Assembly (NCBI GenBank): GCA_036244855.1
Contig: BQKZ01006365.1
Coordinates: forward strand, 1 to 14,543
DNA: 14,543 nucleotides
Source: Temnopleurus reevesii
Lineage: Eukaryota; Echinodermata; Echinoidea; Temnopleuroida; Temnopleuridae
Reading direction: 5' to 3'
A model generated the notes under the pieces. That model had not been told where the DNA came from, searched no databases, and was given only the letters and a program-made list of their open reading frames with translations. This document shows positions 1-6,689 of the stretch, piece after piece. A program made the translations under genes and the position numbers. The first letter of the stretch is position 1. Each line of letters opens with the position of its first letter.

Positions 1-60
1 CGCACATCACAGAGAAAATAAGATCGCACACTTTACGACCGGTTAACGATCTTGATATTG

Positions 61-118
61 ATGATAATGATGATGATGGTGATAATAATAATAATCATCA
101 TAATAATAATAATGATAT
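61..118. repeat. Imperfect GAT/AAT microsatellite
   Basis: A run of GAT and AAT-type trinucleotides with interruptions, directly to the left of the palindrome at 120-284. Bases 1-60 before it show nothing I can assign. Confidence 0.85.
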
Positions 119-119
119 A

Positions 120-284
120 CAAATATACATTGCCTTGAGACTTTCTCGTTCAAACTATGGGAAGAGGTGCTGACCAAAAAGTACTATTTGCTGAGGGGCG
201 TAGCCCCGAAGTAAATAGTACTTTTGGAGGCACCGAGGCCCATAGTTTGAACGAGAAAGTCGAAATCAAGGCAAGGTATATTTG
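120..284. mobile_element. Near-perfect 165-bp palindrome (foldback element)
   Basis: The two arms, about 80 bases each, are inverted copies: CTTTCTCGTTCAAACTATGG on the left is matched by its complement near 240-260, and CAAATATA at the left edge by TATATTTG at the right edge. The apex GGGGCGTAGCCCC (195-207) is itself an inverted repeat, flanked by AGTACTATTT and AAATAGTACT. No coding sequence fits inside. It is most likely a foldback-type non-autonomous element. A transcript would fold into one long hairpin. No target duplication could be fixed because the flanks are low complexity. Confidence 0.8.
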
Positions 285-530
285 TTTTATATTATGGGTC
301 AAAAAATTGCTCAAATAAATTAAAAACAAAGCTTACCTTAGACTAGATGGTCTCATGTCGATTGATTTGATCTCTGTAAATACTGTAGGGGCATTGCAAA
401 GTTTTTGTTCACAAGAATATTGTTCAATGTTCTCCAAAACTCATGAGAAAACTGTCTTGAAAGTTAACGCAAAAGTGTCAACATTTTTACACTATTTACA
501 TCCATTCCCATGTATGCTACATGTATGCTA

Positions 531-785
531 TTTTTTGGTATACAACTCACCCTTCCTGCTCCTTGCACCGGCGTAGAATTGCGATAGCAGAGCATCGAGC
601 GCTTCGAGGCTCGAGTATCCTCAAAATTGACACCCAACACTTCCGAACACAGAACAGAATTCTCTGAAGACGGACATCCTGTACTTTATCTACTTTTTTG
701 TGTTTTCACTATCCATTGAAGTGATGAAATCTTCTAAATCCTCGTCAGAAAACTGACCAAATCTCCGGGAAGTGGAGGCCGCCAT
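531..785 (-). pseudogene. Broken N-terminal fragment of a DUF3504/Crypton-like recombinase protein
   Basis: Translation from the ATG at 783-785, which has a strong Kozak context (AAGATGGCG), runs in one frame for 85 codons and is broken by TAG at 690-692 (codon 32) and TGA at 621-623 (codon 55), ending at TAG 528-530. Codons 1-31 contain FSDEDLEDFITSMDSENTKK, codons 39-44 read VFREFC, and codons 63-79 read LDALLSQFYAGARSRKG. These blocks and their order recall the N-terminal helical region of animal DUF3504 (KIAA1958-like) proteins derived from Crypton tyrosine recombinases; this is from memory of the family, not a search. The catalytic domain is absent. An alternative is that AAAAAA|GTAGAT is a splice donor that skips the first stop, with GTGAGT at the end of the fragment as a second donor. 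Because the frame stays the same through both stops, decay is simpler. Confidence 0.6.
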
Positions 786-891
786 CTTGAATGAGCGATG
801 ACTGATCACAAGCTGGCGATCGCGGGTGAAATTCGCACACACTGATCGCACACAAAAGTTCATTCGCGAAAATGACGTAATTTCCCTACAT

Positions 892-962
892 ATTTTTACT
901 ATGTGAAGTAGTGACGTAAATATCGTCAAGAACCTACGTCATTTTCTCACATAGTAATTTTT
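892..962. repeat. Internal inverted repeat with TGACGTA/TACGTCA motifs
   Basis: ATTTTTACTATGTGA with TGACGTA on the left arm is mirrored by TACGTCA with TCACATAGTAATTTTT on the right. A further TGACGTAA stands at 873-880. The motifs resemble CRE/ATF sites and lie upstream of the minus-strand ATG at 785, so they could have been promoter elements of the mobile gene. This role is inferred. Confidence 0.5.
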
Positions 963-1049
963 GGGGCCAAGTTCCCAAACTAGTCGAAATTATATTCAAT
1001 CACGTGAAAGTGTTTTAACCAATCACTGATAAATACATTTTGACCCATA

Positions 1050-1115
1050 ATATAATAATAATTATAATTATAATCATAATAATAATAAAAAGAAGAAGAA
1101 GAAAGAAGAAGGATA
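1050..1115. repeat. AT-rich and GAA-type low-complexity run
   Basis: ATAATA/ATTATA repeats pass into a purine run (AAGAAGAAGAAAGAAGAAGG). The interval 1116-1218 after it is AT-rich with no recognisable feature. Confidence 0.75.
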
Positions 1116-1220
1116 ATAATGAGAAAAGTAATGATAACACCAACGCTAATATTGGCCTTAATACAAAATGTTTCTAAGCGTTCTGTTGCATTATTAACAG
1201 GCTATCGCATGGCTACAATA

Positions 1221-1419
1221 GGCGGGTTTACTAATAGATGCAAATTTTATGCATACTTCTAACATAAAAGTTGTTCTTGGCAACCCGAAAGCTTGCCCGA
1301 GGCTTGTCCGACATAGCAACATGTAATGCATGAAAACTGGATTCCAAGTATTGTAGTCTTATTCTTAAGGACCTGTCTATGGAATACCATAAATTTGAAT
1401 ATATATTAGTAAACCCGCC
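1221..1419 (-). mobile_element. MITE family A, copy 1 (TA-flanked)
   Basis: The terminal inverted repeat GGCGGGTTTACTAATA at the left is matched by its complement ending CCCGCC at 1419, and both sides are bordered by TA (1219-1220, 1420-1421), the target duplication used by Tc1/mariner-like transposases. It is about 200 bases with no coding sequence. The interior (TTGTTCTTGGCAACC, CTGGATTCCAAGTATTGTAG) is the reverse complement of the two copies at 5822-6266, so this copy is inverted relative to them. Confidence 0.85.
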
Positions 1420-1423
1420 TATT

Positions 1424-1565
1424 TGGCACTCTCTACATTCACCTGGGTTGAGTGCAGCACAATGAGGATAAATTCCTCTCTGAAGGAAATTAACTCATGG
1501 GTGAGGTTCGAACCTACGACCCTCGAGTCGAAAGGCGAGAGTCAGAACCACTACACCATGGCGCC
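1424..1565 (-). mobile_element. tRNA-derived SINE, 5' part only
   Basis: Read on the minus strand it begins GGCGCCATGGTGTAGTGG, with an A box TGGTGTAGTGG (1548-1558) and a B box GGTTCGAACCT (1504-1514) about 33 bases apart, as in a tRNA promoter. The next 70 bases match the SINEs at 7422 and 9104. It stops next to MITE copy 1 at 1420, lacking the 3' part and the ATT-rich tail. It is not a functional tRNA: the acceptor stem does not close. Confidence 0.8.
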
Positions 1566-1703
1566 TCCGCAGATTTTTTTTTTTTTATGGTGTGCTGGTA
1601 CCACATTGAAATAAAACTCGTGATAAATTGATAACTACAAAAGTCACGATAACAATAATGATAAACAGCATTTTTTTTAAATCTGAATATGAATCCTTCT
1701 TAC

Positions 1704-1896
1704 CTGTATGATTCGCTTGCCAGTAGAGTGAATATGAAATCGTTCTCCCCTGCATTGTAAATGGAAGGGAGATCCCCGCCGTATTGCTCTCGGCATATGG
1801 AGCGAGCATCTTCATTTCGACCTTAAGTACTGTTGTAAATGTAGTAACAGAAACCGGTCTCTGAACTTTGGTTCCCTCCAGTACAAAATGTCCCAT
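1704..1896 (-). pseudogene. C-type lectin exon 2 (N-terminal half of CTLD) with an in-frame stop
   Basis: The exon is bounded by a good 3' splice site (CTCTAACGCCTCAG before 1896) and a strong donor (ACAG|GTAAGA after 1704). Joined in phase 1 to exon 1 it reads D20-G-T-F-C24, then CYY (36-38), NEDARSIC (47-54), GGDL (59-62), SI (64-65), EN (70-71) and FIFTLL (73-78). That is the standard opening of a C-type lectin-like domain, with the expected cysteines at 24, 36 and 54; only the usual Trp before the helix is replaced. Codon 44 is TAA (1823-1825). The exon ends in phase 2. The domain's second half (WIG, EPN/QPN, WND) is not in the window. Another frame is open across the whole exon but gives no recognisable domain. 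The stop could be real inactivation, a sequencing error, or the end of a 43-residue secreted peptide. Confidence 0.75.
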
Positions 1897-2084
1897 CTGA
1901 GGCGTTAGAGTGTGAAAAGATATCAGATAAAAAGTGAGAAAAAAATACGATATGGGTTTAAGAGGAAAATTCTATGGAGATCTTTGAGAATACTCCAAAA
2001 AAGCAACAAAATCTGTAATTTGTATTCAAATGTTTAAAGATTGAGATAACATTTAGTAATTTTAATTTCAGGTTCAGAATCGGC

Positions 2085-2188
2085 GTGAATGTAGTAACAA
2101 AAACCGGTCACTGAACTTTGGTTCCCTCCAGTACAAAATGTCCCATCTTAGGCGTTAGAGTGAGAGAAGATATGAACTTGGGTTTAAC
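2085..2188 (-). pseudogene. Partial duplicate of the lectin exon 2 and its 3' splice site
   Basis: This segment matches 1835-1960, offset by 250 bases at the exon end. It covers the intron end, an acceptor (CTCTAACGCCTAAG) and the first 62 bases of the exon (2146 down to 2085), after which similarity stops. In the lectin frame it stays open (E32 becomes V, and a Phe codon changes silently) and keeps both early cysteines, but it lacks the C-terminal part and any good donor. It lies between exon 1 and exon 2, so it is an upstream pseudo-exon. In the other frame it has a TGA, which supports the lectin frame as the coding one. Confidence 0.7.
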
Positions 2189-2492
2189 CAAATTACTCTC
2201 TGAATTTGAGCGAATGAAAAATCATATATTTCGATTGTTGTCACGAATGAACTGGAAAAATTTTCATTTAGTAAAGTTGATTTCTGTTTAATTTGTCATG
2301 TGTGTATAACTGTAGAAAATGCACCTTTTTTTCTTCCACTTAAAACTTTTAAATAATCGAGGTAAAAATGTGCATGTTCTGGCCGAACGCTTCTATTTCT
2401 TTTGTTATGGTTCGTTAAACGCGAAGACGGGCATTCTTTTCTTTATGTTTTGATGAACGAGAACGCCCAAAAAACTAATGCACTTGGCATTA

Positions 2493-2623
2493 AGCCCTGG
2501 TCACAGAGGGCTACGGAAGCAACACGATTCAACACGACTCTTTGTTCGCAGGCAATTAACTGTGAATTAACAAAGAGTCGTGTTGAATTGTGTTGCTTCC
2601 GGGGTCCTATGTGACTGGGGCCT
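2493..2623. mobile_element. Foldback MITE with about 56-bp terminal repeats
   Basis: The left arm begins AGCCCTGGTCACA and the right arm ends TGTGACTGGGGCCT. Inner parts match well (CAACACGACTCTTTGTT and its complement AACAAAGAGTCGTGTTG) around a loop of about 20 bases. TA borders both ends (2491-2492, 2624-2625). It has no coding capacity and sits in the intron of the lectin gene. Confidence 0.8.
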
Positions 2624-2734
2624 TAGACTTCGTTTTTGTGAAGGTGGACGCCAAAGAGGCTCCGATTTCATTTGAAAACATGAATTTATTGTAATTTTCT
2701 TCGTTGATTGCTTTAACACTGCTTGTTTACGCAG

Positions 2735-2793
2735 AGGAGTGCGAGATACAGTCACCATGTACCATTTATTCGCCTGTTAAAACTCAAAACGGG
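2735..2793 (+). other. Candidate 59-bp exon, plus strand
   Basis: A polypyrimidine-like tract ending TGTTTACGCAG precedes it and GGG|GTAAGC follows. In phase 1 it is open and reads ECEIQSPCTIYSPVKTQNG, with two cysteines; it ends in phase 0. No family is recognised. It would lie inside the lectin intron on the opposite strand, and no upstream exon was found. It may be a chance pairing of splice-like sites. Confidence 0.25.
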
Positions 2794-2914
2794 GTAAGCA
2801 ATATCTTAGTCATATACTTTATTTGTGGAATAACATTTTGATTTAAATGAAATTGTTTAGTAGATGTTCTGGATGGGGAATTATTGAGTAAGAACCTCTT
2901 TTGAATGCACTGAA

Positions 2915-3094
2915 CATGCGCGCGCACCAAGGATTTTGATACGGGGAGGAAGGGGGGAGGGGGGCTGAGCACAAATGTGACAACGGTAATCCCCTTGTAT
3001 TTGGCGCCCCCTTTAAGTAATTTTAAGACCTTTTTACATCAAATTTTTGCGCCCCTAGCTCNCCCCCCCCCCCCTTCCCACGGTGCGCGCATGC
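2915..3094. repeat. Inverted repeat with G-rich and C-rich arms
   Basis: CATGCGCGCGCACC (2915-2928) is mirrored by GGTGCGCGCATGC (3082-3094). Inside, a G-rich tract (2943-2963) faces a C-rich tract (3061-3079). The unresolved base N at 3062 lies in the C run, a typical place for sequencing trouble. It could be a degraded foldback element. From 3095 to 3327 nothing further is seen. Confidence 0.5.
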
Positions 3095-3327
3095 TGAAGA
3101 TACTAAAAGTGACGAAATTGTGAAATGTTATTTAGGCGAGATTTGCTTGTAATGTTTTTTATTTTTCAGGAGCGAAATCAACTTATTTCTTAGACATTTA
3201 AATAGCAACTTTGTAATTCTAGGCCTGTAACAAAATTATTTCATATGTTTGTGTGTAAATGTTGATGTTTGGTGGGTGTGATATAAATAAGGACAACATA
3301 TATTTTGATTCTTGTTCTTTTATGCAG

Positions 3328-3456
3328 AGTTTGATCTGGGGACTGGGGTCATCCGCCAAGGCTAAGTCAAGACCAAGTCAACGTCCTCGCATGTGGACGC
3401 ATCGTAACGCAGATGTCCCACATACCGGATGCCGATTAGTGCATCAACGGTCATGA
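3328..3456 (+). other. Candidate terminal exon, plus strand
   Basis: It is preceded by a good 3' splice site (CTTGTTCTTTTATGCAG). Read in phase 0, as left by the candidate exon at 2735-2793, it gives 42 codons rich in Arg and Ser, ending in TGA at 3454-3456. A possible polyadenylation signal AATAAA stands at 3853-3858. The protein matches nothing I know, so the model rests only on splice sites and phase. The interval 3457-4090 otherwise holds only short CGTAAACAT and GTGTGT-type repeats. Confidence 0.2.
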
Positions 3457-4291
3457 TCATCAGACGTTAGGGGCCCCAAGCAACCGTAAACATCGTAAAC
3501 ATCCGGTCAGGTTTCTGGTGGAAGTGTGTGTATGATGGTGTGTGTCTGTGTGATTGCTATAGCAGTAAAATGTGTCCGGGGAACGATTTGGTCCGGGTAA
3601 CAAATTGTTTCTTTTCTCAAAATTTTCACTTCTGTTTAGTCATATTGTTTCTCTTAAAGATTCTCTATCTGATTGTACCCTTTGATGTAACCAATAATGG
3701 CATTACCGCCATTTTTTTTTTAAACCGAAAGTATTCAATTTGAATAGTTATATAACTTAATCAGAGTATAGATGATTCATTAAATGATTATGGCAGGTTG
3801 ACCTCTCATATTATATACGGACCCTAACCGGGCCATGACAATTGTCTTGAAGAATAAATCTGAAAAACAACAAAATCTATGAATAAGATAAAGATTTTAA
3901 AAAAATAAGTTAGGTTGAAAAATGATTTTAATCCAAGCTGTTGATGACAAAAAAAGTTCAGATTAAAATCCTATCTAAATTGATAATTGAGAACTATTTA
4001 TCTAAATAAATATTTGACGTTTTGTTCTAGAACACATAAGTCTTTGCCATTCCTTGGCTACTGAGTCATTATTTTCTTTTATAAAAAAAAAACAGAAATG
4101 CGCATCCGTAACGAGGAATATTCAATTCTAGATTTTTACGGTCCTGGAGGGTTAGATGCTAACAATTTCGGTCAAATTTTCATCAAAGATGTAATCAAAT
4201 GAATAATTGGGAAAAAATAAATGATTTTTTTTTTTACAGACTGAAGCTACTCAAAAAGACCGACCAAACATTTTTTATTTAACATGCTTAC

Positions 4292-4349
4292 CGGCATTTC
4301 CTACGCTAAGCACTCCAGCGATGACAAAGATGAAAGCTGGTATCGCCAT
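4292..4349 (-). CDS. Exon 1 of a secreted C-type lectin: signal peptide
   Basis: The ATG at 4347-4349 has a strong context (AAGATGG). The exon encodes MAIPAFIFVIAGVLSVGNA and ends in phase 1 at the donor GCCG|GTAAGC. The short start, hydrophobic core and small residues (GNA) before a likely cleavage site make a textbook signal peptide, directing the product to the secretory pathway. The phase matches the lectin exon at 1704-1896, about 2.4 kb downstream on the same strand. Two short upstream ATGs lie in the leader (4373-4375, followed one codon later by TAG; and 4361-4363, out of frame and overlapping). With the TAA in exon 2 the protein would end after 43 residues. Confidence 0.65.
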
Positions 4350-4483
4350 CTTAGAAAGTCCATCCGCTAAGTCATCTTGAAATTGTCTTAACCAGCTGCA
4401 GAAAGGTATTTCGAAACAGACGATATAGAATACTCCAGAGCAATGTTATTCTCTCAATGGCAGTTGAGAGCAAACTTGAGGGA

Positions 4484-4528
4484 GGCGCGCCAAATTGTCC
4501 GCTTATATGCAGAGAGTTTCGCGCCAAT
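4484..4528 (-). promoter_or_regulatory. TATA/CCAAT/E2F-like promoter of the lectin gene
   Basis: Read on the minus strand, an ATTGG (reverse CCAAT box, 4524-4528) overlaps an E2F-like TTGGCGCGAAA (4517-4527). It is followed by TATAAG (4502-4507) and a second E2F-like TTTGGCGCGCC (4484-4494). Transcription would start near 4476, giving a leader of about 127 bases before the signal-peptide ATG. The GC-rich patch stands out in AT-rich surroundings. CCAAT and E2F sites work in both directions, so it could also serve the plus strand. Motif-based only. Confidence 0.45.
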
Positions 4529-4589
4529 CGAATAATAGACCGTAGGCCGAAATGGTCGATCACAGAATTGTGTTTATACAGGCAGAAGA

Positions 4590-4730
4590 AAAGAAATGAA
4601 AAGAAAAAACATATGCACCTAGGAATAAAGGTGCAGCATTGCACCTTCTGGCAGAAAGTCGAACCGCAAAAGAAAAGAGAAGAAAACAGCATATATACAC
4701 TTAGAAATGTGCAGATGTAACATTGCAGCA
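4590..4730 (+). repeat. Imperfect direct repeat of about 50 bases, 80 bases apart
   Basis: AAAGAAAAAACATATGCACC with GGTGCAGCATTGCA (about 4600-4640) recurs in weaker form (AGAAGAAAACAGCATATA, AACATTGCAGCA) at about 4680-4730. It looks like an old local duplication. Confidence 0.4.
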
Positions 4731-4781
4731 TTTTTTGATGAAAAATGTGCATAGACGGGTTTGCCTTTTGCACTTTAATAG

Positions 4782-4876
4782 CGCGAATGTGCAATCAATC
4801 CGTGAGCTTATTCAGAGATTTAAAGAGGAGCCACGAAGAAAATCATTATTACAACATATCTTACAAGTACAAAAAG
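4782..4876 (+). other. Candidate coding exon, plus strand
   Basis: TTTGCCTTTTGCACTTTAATAG gives an acceptor at 4780-4781 and AAAAAG|GTGATT a donor after 4876; GATCTT|GTAAAA after 4929 is an alternative. The frame reads ANVQSIRELIQRFKEEPRRK and on to LLQHILQVQKG, a charged, helix-like composition. The wider open frame covers 4723-5037. It lies 250 bases beyond the bidirectional-looking promoter, on the other strand from the lectin gene. I do not recognise the family; chance remains likely. Confidence 0.3.
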
Positions 4877-4929
4877 GTGATTATGTGGATAATATGTTGA
4901 AAGAACTGTTTTATATCAAATTCGATCTT

Positions 4930-5820
4930 GTAAAACAAAAAAAAAAAACCCGGATTTTAGGGCTCGTTTTATTCATTTCGGTTTCGGGATCTTTCGAGTT
5001 ATTTCGAGTTATTTCGTGTTTAATATTTCCTTCATGACGTCAAGGAGAGTACATTTGCAAAAGGAACCATGCAGCATATTTTTACTGAGGGAAAATTGTC
5101 TTCCTCTACATGCTTTGAATTATTTGAATTATTTACTTTTTTGTCCTGTAAAGCTATCCAAAATACTATGACGGCAAACGCTCTTGTAAGTACGGTGCAA
5201 GTGCATTGTTGTCGTAAATCAAATGGTACGCTCGCACATTCTTTCCTTTGTTTCTTCTGCCTTTTATATCTGAGACAATAATTGCCGCACTCAAGGAGTC
5301 GGGTTGTTATTGTATACATTTCATTCATAGGACATGTCTATTTACTAAATTTTTACATCCTTTCAAGCAGTGTGTTGTGGATGCATAGCTCTATTATGTA
5401 CACATAAAAAAATTCCTTCCTCTTATTCTGCTGAGTAATGTTGAACAGAAATACACCGTATAAATCGGGGAAATACTTTCTTTTGTGTTCATATAACCAT
5501 TTTGAAGGCTTCAGTAGAAGTTGTTTGGTTCGTCCAATTTCTTTTCATTCTTGCTCGAAATGTTTTCCCTGTTTCGAAATCTCATTACCAATCACTTTTC
5601 GCACTCCGTTCGCATTTCGTTCGTCAAACCCGCACGTTCCAGGCTTGTTAATGTCTTCGTGATTCTAAACACTTATGTATATTCTGACGTGTAACCAACG
5701 TGTGCGAAGCGTAGACAATAAAAGTACCTACGTTCCATTGTCTGGCGTAATTATTCACTAACGAATGATAAACGCCTCAAAATCCAAATTTACTTGTCTA
5801 CTCCTACTTGTGTACTGAAT
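4930..5820. other. Gene-free stretch with no assigned feature
   Basis: It contains a three-fold short repeat of TTTCGAGTTA type (4992-5021) and a small hairpin AGACAAT/ATTGTCT (5713-5743). Open frames here look like chance: no domain, no paired splice sites. Confidence 0.5.
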
Positions 5821-5821
5821 A

Positions 5822-6049
5822 GGCGGGTTTACTTATATATTCAAATAAGAGTGATTTTCTTGCCACTAAACGCACTTACGTGGTGTTCCTTAAACCGTTT
5901 AATAACAATAAGACTACAATACTTGGAATCCAGTTTACATACATTACTTGTTGCTATGTTGGGCAAGCCTCGGACAAGCTTTAGGGTTGCCAAGAACAAC
6001 ATTTGTGTTAAAGGTATGCACAAAATTGGCATCTATTTGTAAACCGGCC
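5822..6049 (+). mobile_element. MITE family A, copy 2
   Basis: It starts GGCGGGTTTACTTATATATT and ends GTAAACCGGCC, bordered by TA (5820-5821, 6050-6051). The interior (TTGCCACTAAACGCACTTACG, TTGTTGCTATGTTGGGCAAG) matches copy 3 in the same orientation and copy 1 at 1221 in reverse. No coding sequence. Confidence 0.85.
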
Positions 6050-6053
6050 TATA

Positions 6054-6266
6054 GGCGGATTACTTATATTCAAATTGATGTGCTTTTCTTGCCACTGAAC
6101 GTAGTTACGTGGTATTCCTTAAACAATAAGACTACATTACTTGTAATCCAGTTTGCATGCATTATTTATTGCTATGTCGGGCAAGCTTTGGGCAAGCTTG
6201 CGGTTGTCAAGAACAACCTTTGTGTTAAACGTATGCATGGAATTTGCATCTATTAGTAAACCCGCC
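6054..6266 (+). mobile_element. MITE family A, copy 3, abutting copy 2
   Basis: It begins GGCGGATTACTTATATTC and ends AGTAAACCCGCC, with TA at 6052-6053 and 6267-6268. Only TATA separates it from copy 2, as expected if one copy inserted at the TA border of the other. The terminal repeat has decayed on the left (GGCGGATTAC instead of GGCGGGTTTAC). Confidence 0.85.
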
Positions 6267-6268
6267 TA

Positions 6269-6689
6269 ATAGGTAGAGGCTTAACTTGTGTTAAGAGCGA
6301 CCAAGGAGATAGGACCATGGAGATAGGACAGTGAACTGGAGGCACAAGTAAGTGCTCGTCTCAGATCTAACATCCAAGCCGCGTCTGAAAGAATGACAAA
6401 AATGCTGGCAAATATGTGCTTCCTAAAACGCTTCATCAGGACGGAGAACAATCACTGAACCCATTGCTAGAATAGCCATTATTCGTTAACAATAACGAAA
6501 TTTTCATTGTGATGGTAATTATATTTTCTCAGGTTTAATTTCACTGCACATGAATATAAAGCACACAGATTAAGTGAAATTTGGTACCAGCGACCAGAAT
6601 TTGGAAGAATTAAAACAATGATTTCTACAAGTGGGCATTTTTGGGCACGAACAATATAGAACAATATCTTAATGAATAAATATGAAAAA
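6269..6689. other. Gene-free stretch
   Basis: A short tandem GGAGATAGGA pair is at 6305-6329. A 43-codon plus-strand frame (6327-6458) has a protein-like composition but neither a start nor a recognisable family. Nothing else is supported. Confidence 0.4.

Larger units (their letters stand above)
287..1055. mobile_element. TIR-bounded DNA element of about 0.77 kb
   Basis: The termini are perfect inverted repeats of about 18 bases: TTATATTATGGGTCAAAA at 287-304 and its complement at 1038-1055. The outer TATA may be a 4-bp target duplication or part of the TIR; because TATA is self-complementary the sequence cannot decide. The interior carries a minus-strand recombinase-like coding remnant (531-785) and an internal inverted repeat (892-962). 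The element starts almost exactly where the palindrome at 120-284 ends. It is probably a non-autonomous derivative of a larger transposon; the superfamily is not recognised. Confidence 0.65.

Noticed and set aside
1585..1896. A 103-codon minus-strand frame across the lectin exon
   Set aside because: It is open but runs past a strong splice donor at 1702-1703, is out of phase with the signal-peptide exon and matches no domain; the +1 frame carries the CTLD motifs.
4098..4202. A 34-codon plus-strand small ORF with protein-like composition (FYGPGGLDANNFGQIF)
   Set aside because: No recognised family, no clear promoter or splice site, and it follows an A-rich run; not enough to call a gene.
5032..5328. 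A 98-codon minus-strand frame
   Set aside because: Composition is not domain-like, it overlaps open frames on the other strand, and no splice or promoter support was found.
6327..6458. A 43-codon plus-strand frame (ELEAQVSARLRSNIQAASER)
   Set aside because: No start codon at its head, no splice acceptor and only a vague transposon-protein feel.
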